Assembly: GCF_022458985.1 (NCBI RefSeq)
Contig: NC_061777.1
Coordinates: forward strand, 10,456,668-10,520,667
Direction: 5' to 3'
Source of the DNA: Mugil cephalus
Taxonomy: Eukaryota > Chordata > Actinopteri > Mugiliformes > Mugilidae
DNA length: 64,000 bases
In this document: piece by piece, positions 50,670 through 63,757 of the stretch
Layout of the letters: every line of letters starts with the position of its first letter
Numbering within the stretch: the first letter of the stretch is position 1
Notes under the pieces: generated by a model
What the model saw: the letters and a program-made list of their open reading frames with translations, nothing else
What the model was told of the DNA's origin: nothing
Databases searched by the model: none
Program-made: the position numbers and the translations under genes

Positions 50670-51195
50670 AGCCTCCAGCTGATCCAAAATTCTGCAGCGA
50701 GAAAGGAGGGGAATTAGCAAGGCAGATCACATTTCTCTAATTTCAGCTTCTCTTCAGTCCTTGTAAATCAAAGAGTCCTTCTTTAAAGGCTTTTTTTTTA
50801 GAAAGAAGACCTTTAAAGGCCAAGTTCTTTCTTATCTTAAACACCCCATAGTACCATATTACCCAAATAAAATGATTCGCTCTCAAAGTGCAGGCTTGCT
50901 GGGAGGGAATGGGCCTTCAGCTATCAGGTTCCTCTCCAGTGGAACCAGCTCAGCGTTTGGATTTGAGAGGCAAAGACCTTCTCTGCTTTTAAGGTTAGGG
51001 TTAAAACGTTCCTTTATGATAAAGCTTATAGTTAAGTCTGGCTAAAGTGACCCTGTACCGTCTCTTAGTTATGATGCTGTAAGCCTAAGCTGCAGGGGTG
51101 ACCGAGCACTTATCCTTTCTCCTCTCTCTCTATCCATGCATTCATGTATTGCTACTCTCTGGCATGTAATTAACTCTCTCTTTTTCTGTCTCGCC
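50670..51195 (+). mobile_element. L2-type LINE fragment (reverse transcriptase C-terminus and 3' region)
   Basis: Ordered words match a fish L2/Maui-like LINE: GATCCAAAATTCTGCAGCGA, CATAGTACCATATTACCCAA, CCTTCAGCTATCAGGTTCCT, CTCCAGTGGAACCAGCT, AAACGTTCCTTTATGATAAA and GCATTCATGTATTGCTA. The 5' part and the last 3' segment are missing and frames are degraded. Confidence 0.75.
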
Positions 51196-51371
51196 CTTCA
51201 CCATTGTCCCCATCACCTTTCTGTGACTGCATTTATAAATCTATGGTCCAAGCCGTCAATCTGCCTAGTGTTCATTGCTTACAGTTATTTTAAACTAAAT
51301 GTTATGCAGACTTTCTCAGATCTGCTTACCATAAAATGAATATATTCAAACCAACCAACTCATCTGTAATA

Positions 51372-52186
51372 TACACTCACTTGCCACTTTATTAGGTACA
51401 CCTGTTCAATTTCTTGTCAATACAAATAGCTAATCAGCCAATCACATGGCTGCAATTCAATGCATTTAGGCATGCAGAGGTGATCAAGACAACTTGCTGA
51501 AGTTCAAAGCGAGCATCAGAGTGGGGAAGAAAGGGGATTATGATGTCTGAACGCAGAACACATCGAACCTTGAAGAAGAGGGCTATAGCGGTAGAAGACC
51601 ACACAGGGTGCCACTCCTGTCAGCTAAGAACAAAAAACTGGGACTACAGTAAACAACAGGCTCACCAACACTGGACAATATAAGATGTGAAAAAACGTTG
51701 CCTGGTCTGACGAGTCTGGATTTCAGCTGCGACATTTGGATGGCAGGGTCAGAATTTGGCGTAAACAACATGAAAGCATGGATCCATCCTGCCTTGTATC
51801 AACGGTTCAGGTTGTTGTTTGTGTAATGGTGTGGAGGATATTTTCTTGGCACACTTTGGGCCCCTTAGTACAAATTGAGCATGGTTTAAATGCCACAGCA
51901 ACATGCCACACAACAATACCTGAGTATTGTTGCTGACCATGTCCATCCCTTTATGACCACAGTGGACCATCTTCTTACAGCTACGTCCAGGATAATGCAC
52001 CATGTCACAAAGCTCATATCATTTCAACTGGTGATGCTATCATGTCAATTTGAACCAAAATCTCTGAGGAATGTTTCCAACACCTTGTAGAAAGTATGCC
52101 ATGAAGAACTAAGGCATTTCTGAAGGCAAAAGGGAGTTCAGCCTTTTACTAGCAGGGTGTACCTAATAAAGTGCCCTGTGAATGTA
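51372..52186 (+). mobile_element. Tc1/mariner element, internally deleted, both ends present
   Basis: Terminal inverted repeats are present: the left end has CCACTTTATTAGGTACACC and the right end GGTGTACCTAATAAAGTG. Inside, an ORF piece reads MDGRVRIWRKQHESMDPSCL and then VMVWRIFSWHTLGPL. Upstream is the region ending VPLLSAKN-like CCACTCCTGTCAGCTAAGAA. The N-terminal DNA-binding part (after about 51540) and the segment after CACCATGTCACAAAGCTC (after about 52013) are deleted, so one catalytic acid region is lost. Non-autonomous. Confidence 0.85.
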
Positions 52187-55100
52187 ATAACTGACATAGT
52201 TTTCTTCAGAGCTTATGTTAAATCTTTATGAGCATGCTGCATACCCACTAAGCATGTCTCAATTAATATCAGAATGCTGACTCTTTCTATTTCTTTCCAT
52301 TATCAGTGTCTGTCGTGTATCATCTCCTCATGTTTGTATAATTTTTGACAAGACAAGTAGAAACTCAACTTCTCAATGTTTCCTCATGTAAACAACAAAC
52401 ATGCAAACATCTGCATGTGTCATCACATTCTTGTCTATCTCATAAACCCTTTAAAACTATCTATACACAGCATATGAAATGAAGCTACGCAAAACGTTCT
52501 GTTGTGATGTTTCCTAGTACCAAATACTTTTTGTTGTGAAATTCTATATATTGTTTTCTCACGACTCTCACTCTTTCTCTCTCACCATGGTGGGTGGAAG
52601 TGTATTTAGTGAAGTCTCAGGGTTTAATTCCATGTGACCATCTAGGGGCACTGGCTCTCAAGCCTCAGGCTTACCTAAATTAAATCATGTTACGTGTTGA
52701 TGTGTAGCATAAAGATGGGTCGCAGTCTGCTCCGTCTAATAAATCAGTCATACAGTTGGTCACGCTTCACAGTCGCAGGACTCTAAACAGGGAGTTGTAC
52801 CGAATATAATTTAATGGGTGCACCAGATGCAATATTCTACGGAATGAATATGTGAACTGTGAATGCACATGTGAATGGCGTGCTTCGCTGCATGCAGATA
52901 TTAGTCTGGTGTGTCACAGAGTGATGATGTGTCACTGAACTTAGTCAAGTGCATTACATCATTGGCTTGTCGAGTGATAAAGGTTGTCTTTACATTACAT
53001 GCACTGTTTCCAATGCTCAACACTGACCGTCATTCTCCGACCTAATTAATGAGAAACGAGCTCTCTTAATGAACAAGTTGCACAAGCGTATCTGCTGGAA
53101 AGTGGTTTCATAGCGGTCCGTTATTACATACTTGCCAGCCTTTCTCTGTGGGTTTTGTTGCTGCTGCTGCAAATCTGGTCATCGGTGAGGTTCACTGGAT
53201 AAATCAGCCCTGCTCTGTAGCTCTGTATGTCTGCCACTGGAAATGTTTTTATAAAAATAAGATTACAGATTTGTAATCAGCTTTCTGGCTCTCCCCATAT
53301 AATCCGAGTCCAAAGTAAGCCTCGGAGGGTGGGTCTTCTTTACATAACATGACAAGAAATCAGATATGACAAATCACCTCAGAGCAGCAGGATTGTTGGC
53401 GGTGCTCTCCTCACCTGATTGGTTTGTTTGCTTTACTCACGTTAGTGCAGTGTAACCTTCTCATCACTTGCCCAGGGGAGGGAGCCCCTCCGTCGGAAAG
53501 AAAAACTTCACGACACAAACAGTCATTTCTGTGAACGTAACGTGTCAGGGAAGCCCAGATGGTTATAATCACGCGTTTGTCTGAGAATACAATTGCATGT
53601 AGTGAAAGTTGTGTAGGATTTTCTCATGATTAGAGGGAAATGGTTATATAGCTGTGTGGTTTCGTGATCAGTGCTAGAGGGCAGGTTTTGGATGCAGCAT
53701 TGTTATTGTGTGAGGGTTGGTGCGCAACAACACCGTAAACACACCTGCAGTCAAATCATTTTGAACAGCAAACCAATGACAAAAAATTATAAAAACCTAG
53801 ATGAAACATAGAAAACTGTAAGTATGGACAAGCAGATTAGTGGAATACGTTACTGGCTGATAAGCAAGAAAATGACCAGCCTAGTTATGTGTTCATGAGA
53901 GCAATGCTTGTAGATGAAAGACACCAGGGTCCCTAACTTGTTGATCATTCACACAAATGGATATACCTTCTCCTTTTTACATTTTTGCATTTGTGGTCAC
54001 AGTATTTTTGGTATCCTTATCAGCTACAACAAGCAGATCATCAGCGGATATTAAAATTCCATGACGGTGCATCTCGTGTCCCTCATGTACCCAGGAAATA
54101 AGTCGGTATGCTTTGGACTATATTCCAATAACAAGTGTACAGCATGTGAAGAAACCCTCTGGTGTTTTGACTTGTGTATTTCATTGGGGTTTATATTAAT
54201 AAAGGGAGAATGAAAAGCAAGAAAAAAAAGTTAAATAAAAAGCTTAGAGATGCGTTCTTTTACCGTAGCCACTTGAAATGTCTGCTGTGATAAAAAGTCT
54301 ATATTCAGAGTAGTCAGGATCCATCTCTGAGGGATGACTGTAATAATATGATGTAGGTTTAAAATAAAAAATCTAGTTGAATGGATGGTTCCAGCAGGTT
54401 TCTCGCATTTAAAGGCAGATACAATTGTTGGTGCCCTGCAGTGTTGTGTGCATTGAAATGGAAAAAATCCTGCCTGTTAAAATATCGTGGGAGAGAAAAG
54501 GTGTAACACAGACGATCACAGGAGCTGAAGCCATTGTGCCACGGGGGAAAATAAATCATGTCATGCCTTGGGTGAAAATGTCTTAATGTGCTTTGACACA
54601 GCATCATATTTATTTATTTATGTTTTATTCCTGTGTACGTGCTTATATATGTGTATATTAAACCTGAAGGTAGAACTGGGTATTGTGAGCTTTGTGTTAA
54701 GTGCTGAAAAATGGCAACTACATTGGTGTGGATTATTACACGGCTAGACGGCTGAATCATTAAGAGTAAGTTCAGTAACTTCACTGAAAGTTTCACAATA
54801 AGATTATTAAATTCGTCGTTCGTATGTTTACCCAGGCCCATAAAGGATTAGCGGAGAACACACCATTGATTGCAGCCATTCATTAAATGTGGAGAAACTG
54901 CTAGGACTGAGTTCATGACCTCATCGTTAAGCTGCGTTCACTCATCAGTGAGAAGATTGAGTCATATCTGATGGGAGAGATGCATGAGTGGTTCAGTCCG
55001 CCGCTGTGTGCCTGCTGTTTTCTGCTGGGCTGCATGGACAGGAGTGACTCATCACCAGCTCTGTCTTGGCCTCATTGCTGCCATTAGGCTGTAGCCCCAT

Positions 55101-55783
55101 GAATATGGGAGATATAGGATAGTAGATAATGTCGTTTGTAAATAAACATGTTGCAATTCAGGATTTAAAAAAATAAAAAATTAAAAAAAAGGCAAAAATA
55201 TTTAAAATTATGCAATTTTGTGTCAGATTCAGTAAAACTGTAAATGCTAGATGTTTAGTGTGATTACACCTGCTTTGTAAACTATTTAAACAATACATTT
55301 GTATATTTACCATAGATTTGTTTTTTTAGATAAACATTTTTTTTTTCTGCAGCATATATTCAGACAGCAGACAACAGAAAGGGTATCAAGAGTAAGAACT
55401 TGTTGAGAGACATCCAGGCAATTACAGCTCTCTGGGATCCTCTGGTGGTTGATTAAAGCAAAGCAGAACCCAGACTTAATGCATATACAGTACACATTCA
55501 ATTTAACTGCCGAAATTGCTGAAAGGTTATTTTTTTTTTCCCGAATGTTGTGTTGCTTGATGTTGAGTTGCATTCTGCTGTGCACAATGCACCAAAACCA
55601 GCAGCTGAGGACACTGCACACTTACTCTGCATTTCTACAGTTCATCCATTGGATGCTGATTCTATCTATGCCCTTTACCCATTATTAGTCTTCCGTGTGT
55701 CATGCATTATCTAGTATCATGTTTTAAATGATGTTTAAATGAAACATGCATGCTTTATCCAGATACATGCATTCATCTACAAC
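52187..55783. other. Intergenic; nothing recognised
   Basis: Ordinary unique-looking sequence with A-rich patches (near 54220 and 55170). No gene or clear repeat supported. Confidence 0.4.
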
Positions 55784-56134
55784 AATCAGGCATAACATTA
55801 TGACCACTGACAGGTTAATAACATTGACCATCTTCTGGAAATTCACTGTCCGGCTGGGAAGCTTTTGGACGTGGCATTCATGTGGATCTTACTTAGACAT
55901 GTAGCACCCACCTAGACCAGGCCATGCACCTCCACCCCATAGTGGTGATGCTCCTTGATGGCTGCAGCATCAACACAAAGGAGGCCAGGTCTACAGCCCC
56001 CAAATTCACTAGATCCCAAACTGATCAAGACCGTAAGGAGGCCATTTGTCCATTCTCTGATGCGTCAGAACCGTTTTGTACAAATGGATGTCTACAGAAT
56101 ATTAGGAAGGTGGTCATAATGTTATGCCTGATCA
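55784..56134 (+). mobile_element. Tc1/mariner-like relic, both terminal repeats present
   Basis: The ends AATCAGGCATAACATTATGA and TCATAATGTTATGCCTGAT are inverted repeats about 350 bp apart. The inside is a short remnant of the transposase gene shared with the 6.8 kb copy (GGCATTCATGTGGATCTTAC, TAGACATGTAGCACCCACCT). A very large internal deletion makes it a MITE-like derivative. Confidence 0.85.
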
Positions 56135-56149
56135 GAGTACTTTCCTCTG

Positions 56150-56400
56150 ACTTCATGTCCTCCCTTCATTTCTGTACCACCTCCCTCTTTTGTTTCTGTC
56201 TCTCTCTCTACCCCGCTGGCCTCAAACAGATGGGTCCCCACATATAGAGCTTGGTTCTGCTTAAGTGTTTTTTCCCTCCTTTCAAAGGAGACTTTTTTTT
56301 CTTGCCACCATCGCTTTAGTGCTTGCATTCCAGACTCTGTAAAGCATCTTCAGACAATTTGGATTGTTACCGACGCTATGTTAATAAAATTAAATTGGGC
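56150..56400 (+). mobile_element. L2-type LINE 3' end
   Basis: CTCTCTCTACCCCGCTGG, GAGCTTGGTTCTGC, AGGAGACTTTTTTTTCTTGC and a terminal TTAATAAAATTAAATTGG match the 3' UTR end of the fish L2 family. It directly follows the Tc1 relic. Confidence 0.7.
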
Positions 56401-57297
56401 TGTAGCTCCTACTGTCTGTGACACAGTCAAGTGATTCACCGCAGGCTTTTTGTGAACCCTTTGTTTGGTTTAACTGGTCCCCAATGAGCTATAAACTGGC
56501 ACTGTCAAAGGCTTCCTTAATTATCAGTCTGCAGTAAGTAGAGAGAAGTAATATGGAATACAGTCTCAGAGGCCACAGACTACTGTCTCTTTACTCCAGT
56601 GAGCCTCTGAATTGGAATTTAGAGCTCGGAAGAAAAGATTATTATTAGGAATGTATTTCTACCTAGACTGCAGCTTATGACCAAGACTACTGACGTTACA
56701 TTTGAATCAAAAAATGGTTTTGTTTAATCAGCCAATTATACTGTCAGATTGTCAGACTGTTTTGGTCTAATATTAAATCACTGTGACAGTATGTTGGCCT
56801 GATGCTGACCCTGTATTACAGCAGTGTCATTGTGCTCTCCTTACTATGACAGGTCAAAGTATATGCTGTGAAAAAGATCTCATGGTTACTGGGACGAGCT
56901 GATGTCTGAGCGGTTAGGGTGCACACCGCATGGAAAATGCAAGAAGCAGGCCTCCGTTTTATTTTCTGTCTGCGTGTTATCACCGCTCTCTTGCCCCTTG
57001 TTGCATGTTTACTGTCAGTTTTTCCCTGCAGCTACCTAACAAAAGCGAAACAAACAAAAAGAAAAAAAACATAAAAATGTCCATATTCAGTGGATAAGGA
57101 CGGTTCTTGACAAGTAACACTTATGTTGAGCAACTCCTTGGGAAACTGTGAATTTAGCTGCTAAACTTCACCTCAGTTTGAACCACATAATTCAGTCTGT
57201 AAGCTTTGTGGGACTGTTGCTGATGTGTTGAGTGGACTAAGCATTAAATGATTGTAAAATTAAAATAGGTCAGCTGTGACAACATCGGCTGATCTGG
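56401..57297. other. Intergenic; nothing recognised
   Basis: No exon or known repeat seen. Confidence 0.35.
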
Positions 57298-57527
57298 GCC
57301 TTTCTGTGTGGAGTTTGCATGTCCTCCCCCCACCCCACCATCCACAGACGTGCTCGTTAGGTTAATGGGGGATTCTAAATTGGCCGTAAGTGTGAATGGT
57401 TGTCTGCCTCTGTGTTAGCCCTGCAACAGACTGACAACCTGTCCAGGGTGTCCAGGGTGTACCTAGGCTCTAGCACCCCTGCGACTCTGCAGAGGACAAG
57501 CAGTTACAGAAAGTGAATGAAGGAATG
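57298..57527 (+). repeat. Widespread fish retrotransposon 3' end
   Basis: TTTCTGTGTGGAGTTTGCAT, GATTCTAAATTGGCCGTAAG, GTGAATGGTTGTCTGCCTCT and GTGTTAGCCCTGCAACAGAC form a repeat that is very common in fish genomes. GTCCAGGGT is duplicated in tandem here. Exact family (LINE or SINE tail) not resolved. Confidence 0.7.
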
Positions 57528-60500
57528 TGACAACTGCAAAATCTTTGCTCAGAGGCTTGTATAATTTATATATAAGTCATGTACACAACACTTCACAAGG
57601 GTCCTCAAGCTGGTTTACTAGAAAGAGGGAGGTTTGAATGACATCAACAACAATAAATAAATAAAAATCAAGGAATTAGACTCCCAAATGTTATCCTCAA
57701 TGTTCCCAGTAGACGTTAAGACTGGTTGCCCAGACACTTAATTCTTCTCCGTACTGGATCTCATTAGACTTTCCAAATCTCCACTCTGTGCCACGTCCTA
57801 TGCTGGTTCTTGCAGGACATTTAGTATTTCCCATGACAACTTAGCTGAAGTTAAATGTGAAATGACTGCGGGGTAATGACTTTTTATTCAGAGGGATTTA
57901 CTTAGAAGGTAAGCGTTTTATTAACTGTCATAATTAATTCTCGGGCTGGTCAGCGGCAAGTAATATAGAAAAGCTTGAGGGACTTCACAACTGTCACATG
58001 GAAATGTATTATTCTTCATTTTTATATAACTCCCACATTTTAATGCCACTAAAAAAAAGATCTTTAGCACTAAGGTGACGTTCAGGGGCTCCTATGATTC
58101 CTTATGGCAACGTCTTCGTCTATTTTCTTCTTTTTTTTTTTAAACTTTTGGTGAATATGACAGAAGTAAACCCATCCTCAAATGACGAGTGATCCAATAA
58201 ACTGTTTGAAGGACCCAGTCGTCAGTGCACGGTTAGTTAACAAACCGTTTTTTTTTTTTAAATTACTCCCACATCTGATGACCCCAATCTCGCAACACAA
58301 AAAGAAAGCAATAAAATGAGTCACGGGCGTCTCTGCCAGACAGCAGGCGGAATATAAGACAATTGTTTTCAAGGAGGTTGAGGTGCGAGTGCTAATTTAC
58401 ATTTCAAGCAAATGTTATTGTATTTTCATCCCAGGTCCGCTCGCTCTGAAATTGTTTCGAGCCGCCTCAAAGAGATCATGACTGTCAGCAAAATGCGACG
58501 GGAGTGAATGAAAAGAGAACTGGGCTGCTTTCACGGCCGTGGCTTTATTGCAACCGCTTTCTATTTGTCCGTACTCGTGAGTGGGTTCCAGCTCCTGCAG
58601 GCGTTGCATAAGATCAAGTGCATATCTTTGAAGTATCGAATAAGGACCGTCATAATACCTCCTGAAATGGAGAGTGTGAGCAGAGTGACAGCGCACATCT
58701 ATCACATGCGGGTTGTGTTTCAAAGGCACCTGTGTGCGAGTGTATGTTGCCTTTGAGTTATAGTGCATCAGTGTGTGTGGGTGACTGTATTACAGGAGGT
58801 GACAGCCCTCGAGTGGTTTGATGCGGAGCTGATGTATGTGATGAATGACTTGCCGTGGCAGATAACGGTTGCCCACAGTGTGAAGGACAGGACGAGGTCA
58901 TTCGAAACAAAGATCAGCTGCTGATGCTCTGGTAGAAAGCAGTTCATCTGTCTTATTTGCATGCTGAGGAATCGTAGCACCACTTGGAGGAGCCACTGCT
59001 TTGCCTCTGCTCACGCTTTCAGTCAGCTTCAGTGGGTGGGGTGAGACCGCTGCTTCCTGCACAGTGATGATAAACCCAGACCTCTTTTCTATTCATTTAT
59101 TCCCATATTCTGTTAAAATTGGTTCGACGGCGCTCTTAAAGCTGCAGTCAGTGCCCAAAATACAATTACTGAATCAACGGGATGATGATTTGTGTTGCAA
59201 TGTTTAGGTAAGTGAAAAAAAAACCCTCTGTGAAGTGGAAAAATCTACTTAAGTCTGAGATGGCTGAGAAATGAGCCTGGTAATTGGATGGCACACGCGG
59301 AGCTTTTAGTGTGCGTCAAACAAGTGTCTCTGCCTATTTACTCCGAACACACCGTGATGTAACATATGATGGCTGGTAATTTATTTTAATTTGAAGAATC
59401 TGAGATGCGGCTTTGCGACAGCCTTTGACTTGTTGCATTTGTGGTCACAATACTTTTTGAGCTTTTGATTTGTTCGCGATTGCACCATTTTCACCATTTA
59501 CCATCGAAGCTCGAGTATTAAGACCCTGGATCTTCCACTGGCTTTCCTTCAGAATATTAGCTTGGCAAATTGAACAAAAAGCCCACTTGATTGATATGGA
59601 CCGGGCAGATCTGCCTACGGAGGGAATAAAAAGTTGCTGCCTATTTCAGCAAAGCCGCAGCGGCTGCTCATCTCAGCTGATTGAATGGCCACAATAAAAG
59701 GCTGAGATACTTTTGAGCCATTATTCAATAAGCAGCTGTGGGTCCTCAACAAGGAGAAAGAGACGTTTCGCGCAGCAGCTTGGAGCACATTAGACAGCCG
59801 TGACCTTCTACCGCTGGGCGACTAGGAGCCATAGCTCAGCTTATTTTCTTGCTCCCTCGCCTAATGTGATCATGCCGGATAAACTCTCATCGCTCTCTGA
59901 AAGTTGGCAGGAAGTTAATTGAAAAAGCCATCAGAGGATGTATCACAGGGGCACGGGAGGGGAAAATATTATAGCTTTCACAGAGGGCAGTTTTCATATC
60001 TGGATCTCAGGTGGGGGGCGATGTTTAGGTCTAAATCCTGCCTCGTGTAATTTATGATTAAGCCCAGACGGAAATCAGCCCCCTGTTGTCGCACTGTAGC
60101 CACACGCTCTGCTAGACTGGTCCATCGCACACGCTGAGACAAACAAACAAAGGACTTCTTGTCTTGAAAGCAACAACAAAATCTGTTTTAACGCCCACGC
60201 GCTGCCGTCGCCGTTTGGCAGGTTCTTGGAAGCATCAGTAAGTAAGTAAATTGTCAGTGAGGTGTTGCTCTCGCTGAAAGAAGCGAGTCACGTGACCGGC
60301 TATTCAGCCTGTAATTGGGTTTGTGTCAGAGAAGGTGTGCACATGCATGAACAATCTTCAGATCACCGCGGCGCCAATGAGTATGTGTAACAAGGTGAAT
60401 AATGAAACCTGGCTGAGATGAGGAGTGTGAGGTTTTTTATCAGTCTATGTCTCCATTTTGTTCATGAGCCGTGTCTCCTGTTGATTTCGATTTTTAGCCT

Positions 60501-61469
60501 CTTGTTTTCGAGGCTGAAAGGCTTCACGTCATTTCACATCAGATTTAGGCTCTAGGATTACACCAAAGAGGCTGAACTGTTACTGTATTAATTTTAACAG
60601 CTTCTTCTCATTAATCCCTGCCACGGTAGACCGTTTCAGCTACGGGGAATAATTAGCAAAGTTGGCCAAGACCCCAACTCTTTCTAAAATTCTTTAAAAC
60701 TGTGTCACTGTCTGATATCTCAGGACCTTGAGTCAGTGCAGAGTGCTACACGCAACCAGAGAAAAAAAGCACTGAATGACAAATAGCTGTTCACGGTTTC
60801 CAAACTGCAGTCTAGACAAATTCAAAATAATTGACTGTACTTCTCAGTCAGGCACCACTACACGAGAATGTGAAGTGTGTAAGATGTGTGTCAAGCACAA
60901 CATAGCTGGGAAGGTTTTTGCAGACAGCGTGATTATCAGAACTTGTTTTTTTTTTTTTTTTAGAAAATGAATGACCGCAGAAGGATTGTAGAGTTTGACA
61001 TGCCGAGTAATGTTAAGTGTGAAACATTACATGTCTTCCATTGCTTTTATCATCAACACCAGTGATTGCATAGACAAAATGGAAATGATAAAATAAAAAA
61101 CAGAGTTTGTGAAAAATGTGATTCATCTGCTCATGATTCCAGACCATGCAGCTGTGGTTAACACGGTGAGCTGTTAAACAAAACAGCCGAATGTTCATAG
61201 GTCAAGGCTGAAGTTTTGCCCTGAGGTTATCTTATTCCGTGTCCATGTTTATCTGCCCAGTGTGACTAACGTTTGAATATCAGTAGATTTTATTTTATTT
61301 TATTTTTTTTTTTGTGAAGATTTCACTGCCATGATTATTTATCACAGCTCTCAGACAGAACGATGCTGTGCTCAACGAGGCTAAATGTATAAATTATTTA
61401 GTAATTGTTGAAAGTACCTCAGGCATGCAAAAACTCATTATTGATTACCAATAAAACTACCAATGTGTA
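57528..61469. other. Low-repeat block, no gene recognised
   Basis: About 4 kb in which I recognise no transposon. 58400-60100 is complex, mixed-composition sequence resembling conserved non-coding DNA, but long open frames on both strands (for example 58768-58415 minus) show no family features. T tracts lie near 60945 and 61300. Confidence 0.35.
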
Positions 61470-61702
61470 TACACTGATCAGGCACGACATTGTGACCACA
61501 TGCAATGTGCCTCCAAAATAGCTGTGACTCATCAGAGACTGGACATGGGCCTCCTGAGGTTGTCCTGTGGTGTGTGGCAACAAGATGTTGTTAGTGGGAG
61601 CCTTTGGGTCCTGTGAGTTGAGGGGAGGGGCCTGTGTAGATCAGGCTTGTTCCAGTGCATCCCACAGGAAGTATCTGTACTTCAGTGTGGGATCTAGTGA
61701 AT
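61470..61702 (-). mobile_element. Tc1/mariner-like 3' fragment, inverted
   Basis: Starts with the terminal repeat CACTGATCAGGCACGACATT. Its complement carries the GAGTCACAGCTATTTTGGAG and CCCACTAACAACATCTTG words shared with the 6.8 kb copy. Only one end is present. Confidence 0.75.
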
Positions 61703-61978
61703 TCCCTAATCCCTTAATCCTTGCACATTCCTCTTCTGTACCTGTTCTACATTAAGCTAAACCCAAAACAAAGAAGGAGTGGCACATTTTTGGGAAAGAA
61801 TCATCCGCAGGGCTGCTCTGGAGTTTGAGGATGGAATGTCTGGTATCCTTATCCTGTTTGTCCAATAGCTGCAACCAAACGGACAAAGTGTTGGCTAACA
61901 ATCATAGAAGAAGGAAGGCGTTACCTTAGGCTCTTTATTTTAGGCATAAGACCTGAATAGTTTTTTAAATTCTTTTTT

Positions 61979-62067
61979 CCTCTCCTCTCCTCTCCTCTCC
62001 TCTCCTCTCCTCTCCTCTCCTCTCCTCTCCTCTCCTCTCCTCTCCTCTCCTCTCCTCTCCTCTCCTC
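61979..62067. repeat. (CCTCT)n pentanucleotide repeat
   Basis: About 18 perfect tandem copies over 89 bp. The RGEER-type open frame on the minus strand is an artefact of this repeat. Confidence 0.97.
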
Positions 62068-62916
62068 ACAACTCAATCGATGTAGACTGTCCATCCAGCT
62101 CTCACTGTTTTTCTGTCTGTAATTAACTGGCCACCTTGCCACTCTGCATGCACTTAGAAGAGATGGGCCTGGGCTAAAGAGTGATGGATAACGTGTGACC
62201 CGTTTAGCTGATCACTAATTCAGACTACGCCCAGTGTTGTTTACGAGTCCTAATAGCTGATGTTGTTTGTGGGCTCACAGACCATGGAAACGAAGGATTA
62301 TAAGTGGAAGTGACACGCGGGTATATGTGCCACTTTGCATGGAACAGGCTGAAAATAATTCATTGTTTGCCTGAATAACTAATCACGAAAGATGCAGAAA
62401 AAAGCTCGATGTAAATATAGACAAGACAGGGGTAGTTGTTCCAAAAAAGGAAATCCTCGGTTGTCTCCTTGGTCTCTTGATGCTTCTTGCAGGTTGATAA
62501 CTCAGACTGTATATAAAGGCAGGCTGACGAAGAGGTGGCAGAAATGCAAAAATTCAAATGAAGCAGAACTGCATGTGCACCGATCAGACCCCAGCACAAC
62601 TGGATTATTTATTTCTTTGAAGTTCTACAAGATTTTCTGCATGTGTCAAGAGAATTCACACTCTGAACCCTGTGAACGTTTTTGGACATCCATTACGGCA
62701 GCAATTGGTCTTGGGCAAGTGCGCGTGCATGCATGCGCGAGAGAAGGAAGGAGAAAGGGCATAAAGAAAAAGAGGCAGGTGTAGGCTCTGGGTTATTAGG
62801 CCAGGTAAACAGAATAAGGTTGTGTAACTGGCTGATAATTCACTGACCTTTACCTTTTACACTCTAATGCATTCTAATAGGCCACCAGATCACAGCATGT
62901 CTCCTTCCCCATCCCA

Positions 62917-62938
62917 GCACACACACACACACACACAC
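62917..62938. repeat. (AC)n microsatellite
   Basis: About 11 AC units. Confidence 0.9.
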
Positions 62939-63726
62939 GTATGTGTTATGTTCCCATTCACCACACACATGCATACACTTCTAGTACCTGGTTGTCTGGA
63001 AGATCAAAGTGTTCACATTCTCAATCCACAAACCCTCTGGGAGATGCAGCAACCACAGGCTGAAAATAAAAGTGCTTCTAAAGTGGTAATAAACAAACTC
63101 CGTAACTTATAGTATAAAAATACTCATCTTGTCAGAAATTTGCAGGAAGCAAATTAAACAAGCTGGATTTTGGTTAACGCTTTAAAGGAAATTTTGATTC
63201 TGATGTATGCAAATGTTCTTCTTTCGCTAGCCTCACTCCTGGTTGACCCTGTGTGACTGAGGCCCGCCAGAGGTGGCTCACACCATGCAAAATAATGACC
63301 GGTCCGGGGACGACAGCCAACGGGACAGTGTAAGCAAACCTCAGCTCTATATCTTTTATACCTTTATATTATTCATCTCTTTTTATTTTTCACATCTTTA
63401 CCTAAGCCTGCTTACTGGCAGTCTCTGTGTTCCTTTATTACACGGCGAAAGCATTCTGTGTCTCTGGCTTTTCACCGTTATACCCGAGCGCTTGTCTGTA
63501 AAACTGTATGACACATGTTTTCATCATTAGCAGTGATATGAAATAGAAACCTCTGAATGTGACTCATACAGCAAAAAGGGAGATGATTCAGAACAGACAG
63601 ATACGGAGGCACGAAACTGATGTAATCAAAAAAAAAAAAAAAAAAAACAGAGAGGAAAAATTATTTAATAAAATTCTTTGTATGTCATTACAGGCACTGA
63701 AATAACAGAAAATGTGACGGACACCA

Positions 63727-63757
63727 ATAAATAAATAAATAAATAAATAAATAAATA
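63727..63757. repeat. (AAAT)n microsatellite
   Basis: About seven AAAT units. Confidence 0.9.

Noticed and set aside
58415-58768. 117-aa minus-strand open frame and overlapping plus-strand frame
   Set aside because: Both strands are open, neither shows a domain, and no splice pattern supports coding.
61921-62142. Charged repetitive protein on the minus strand
   Set aside because: It is the translation of the CCTCT microsatellite.
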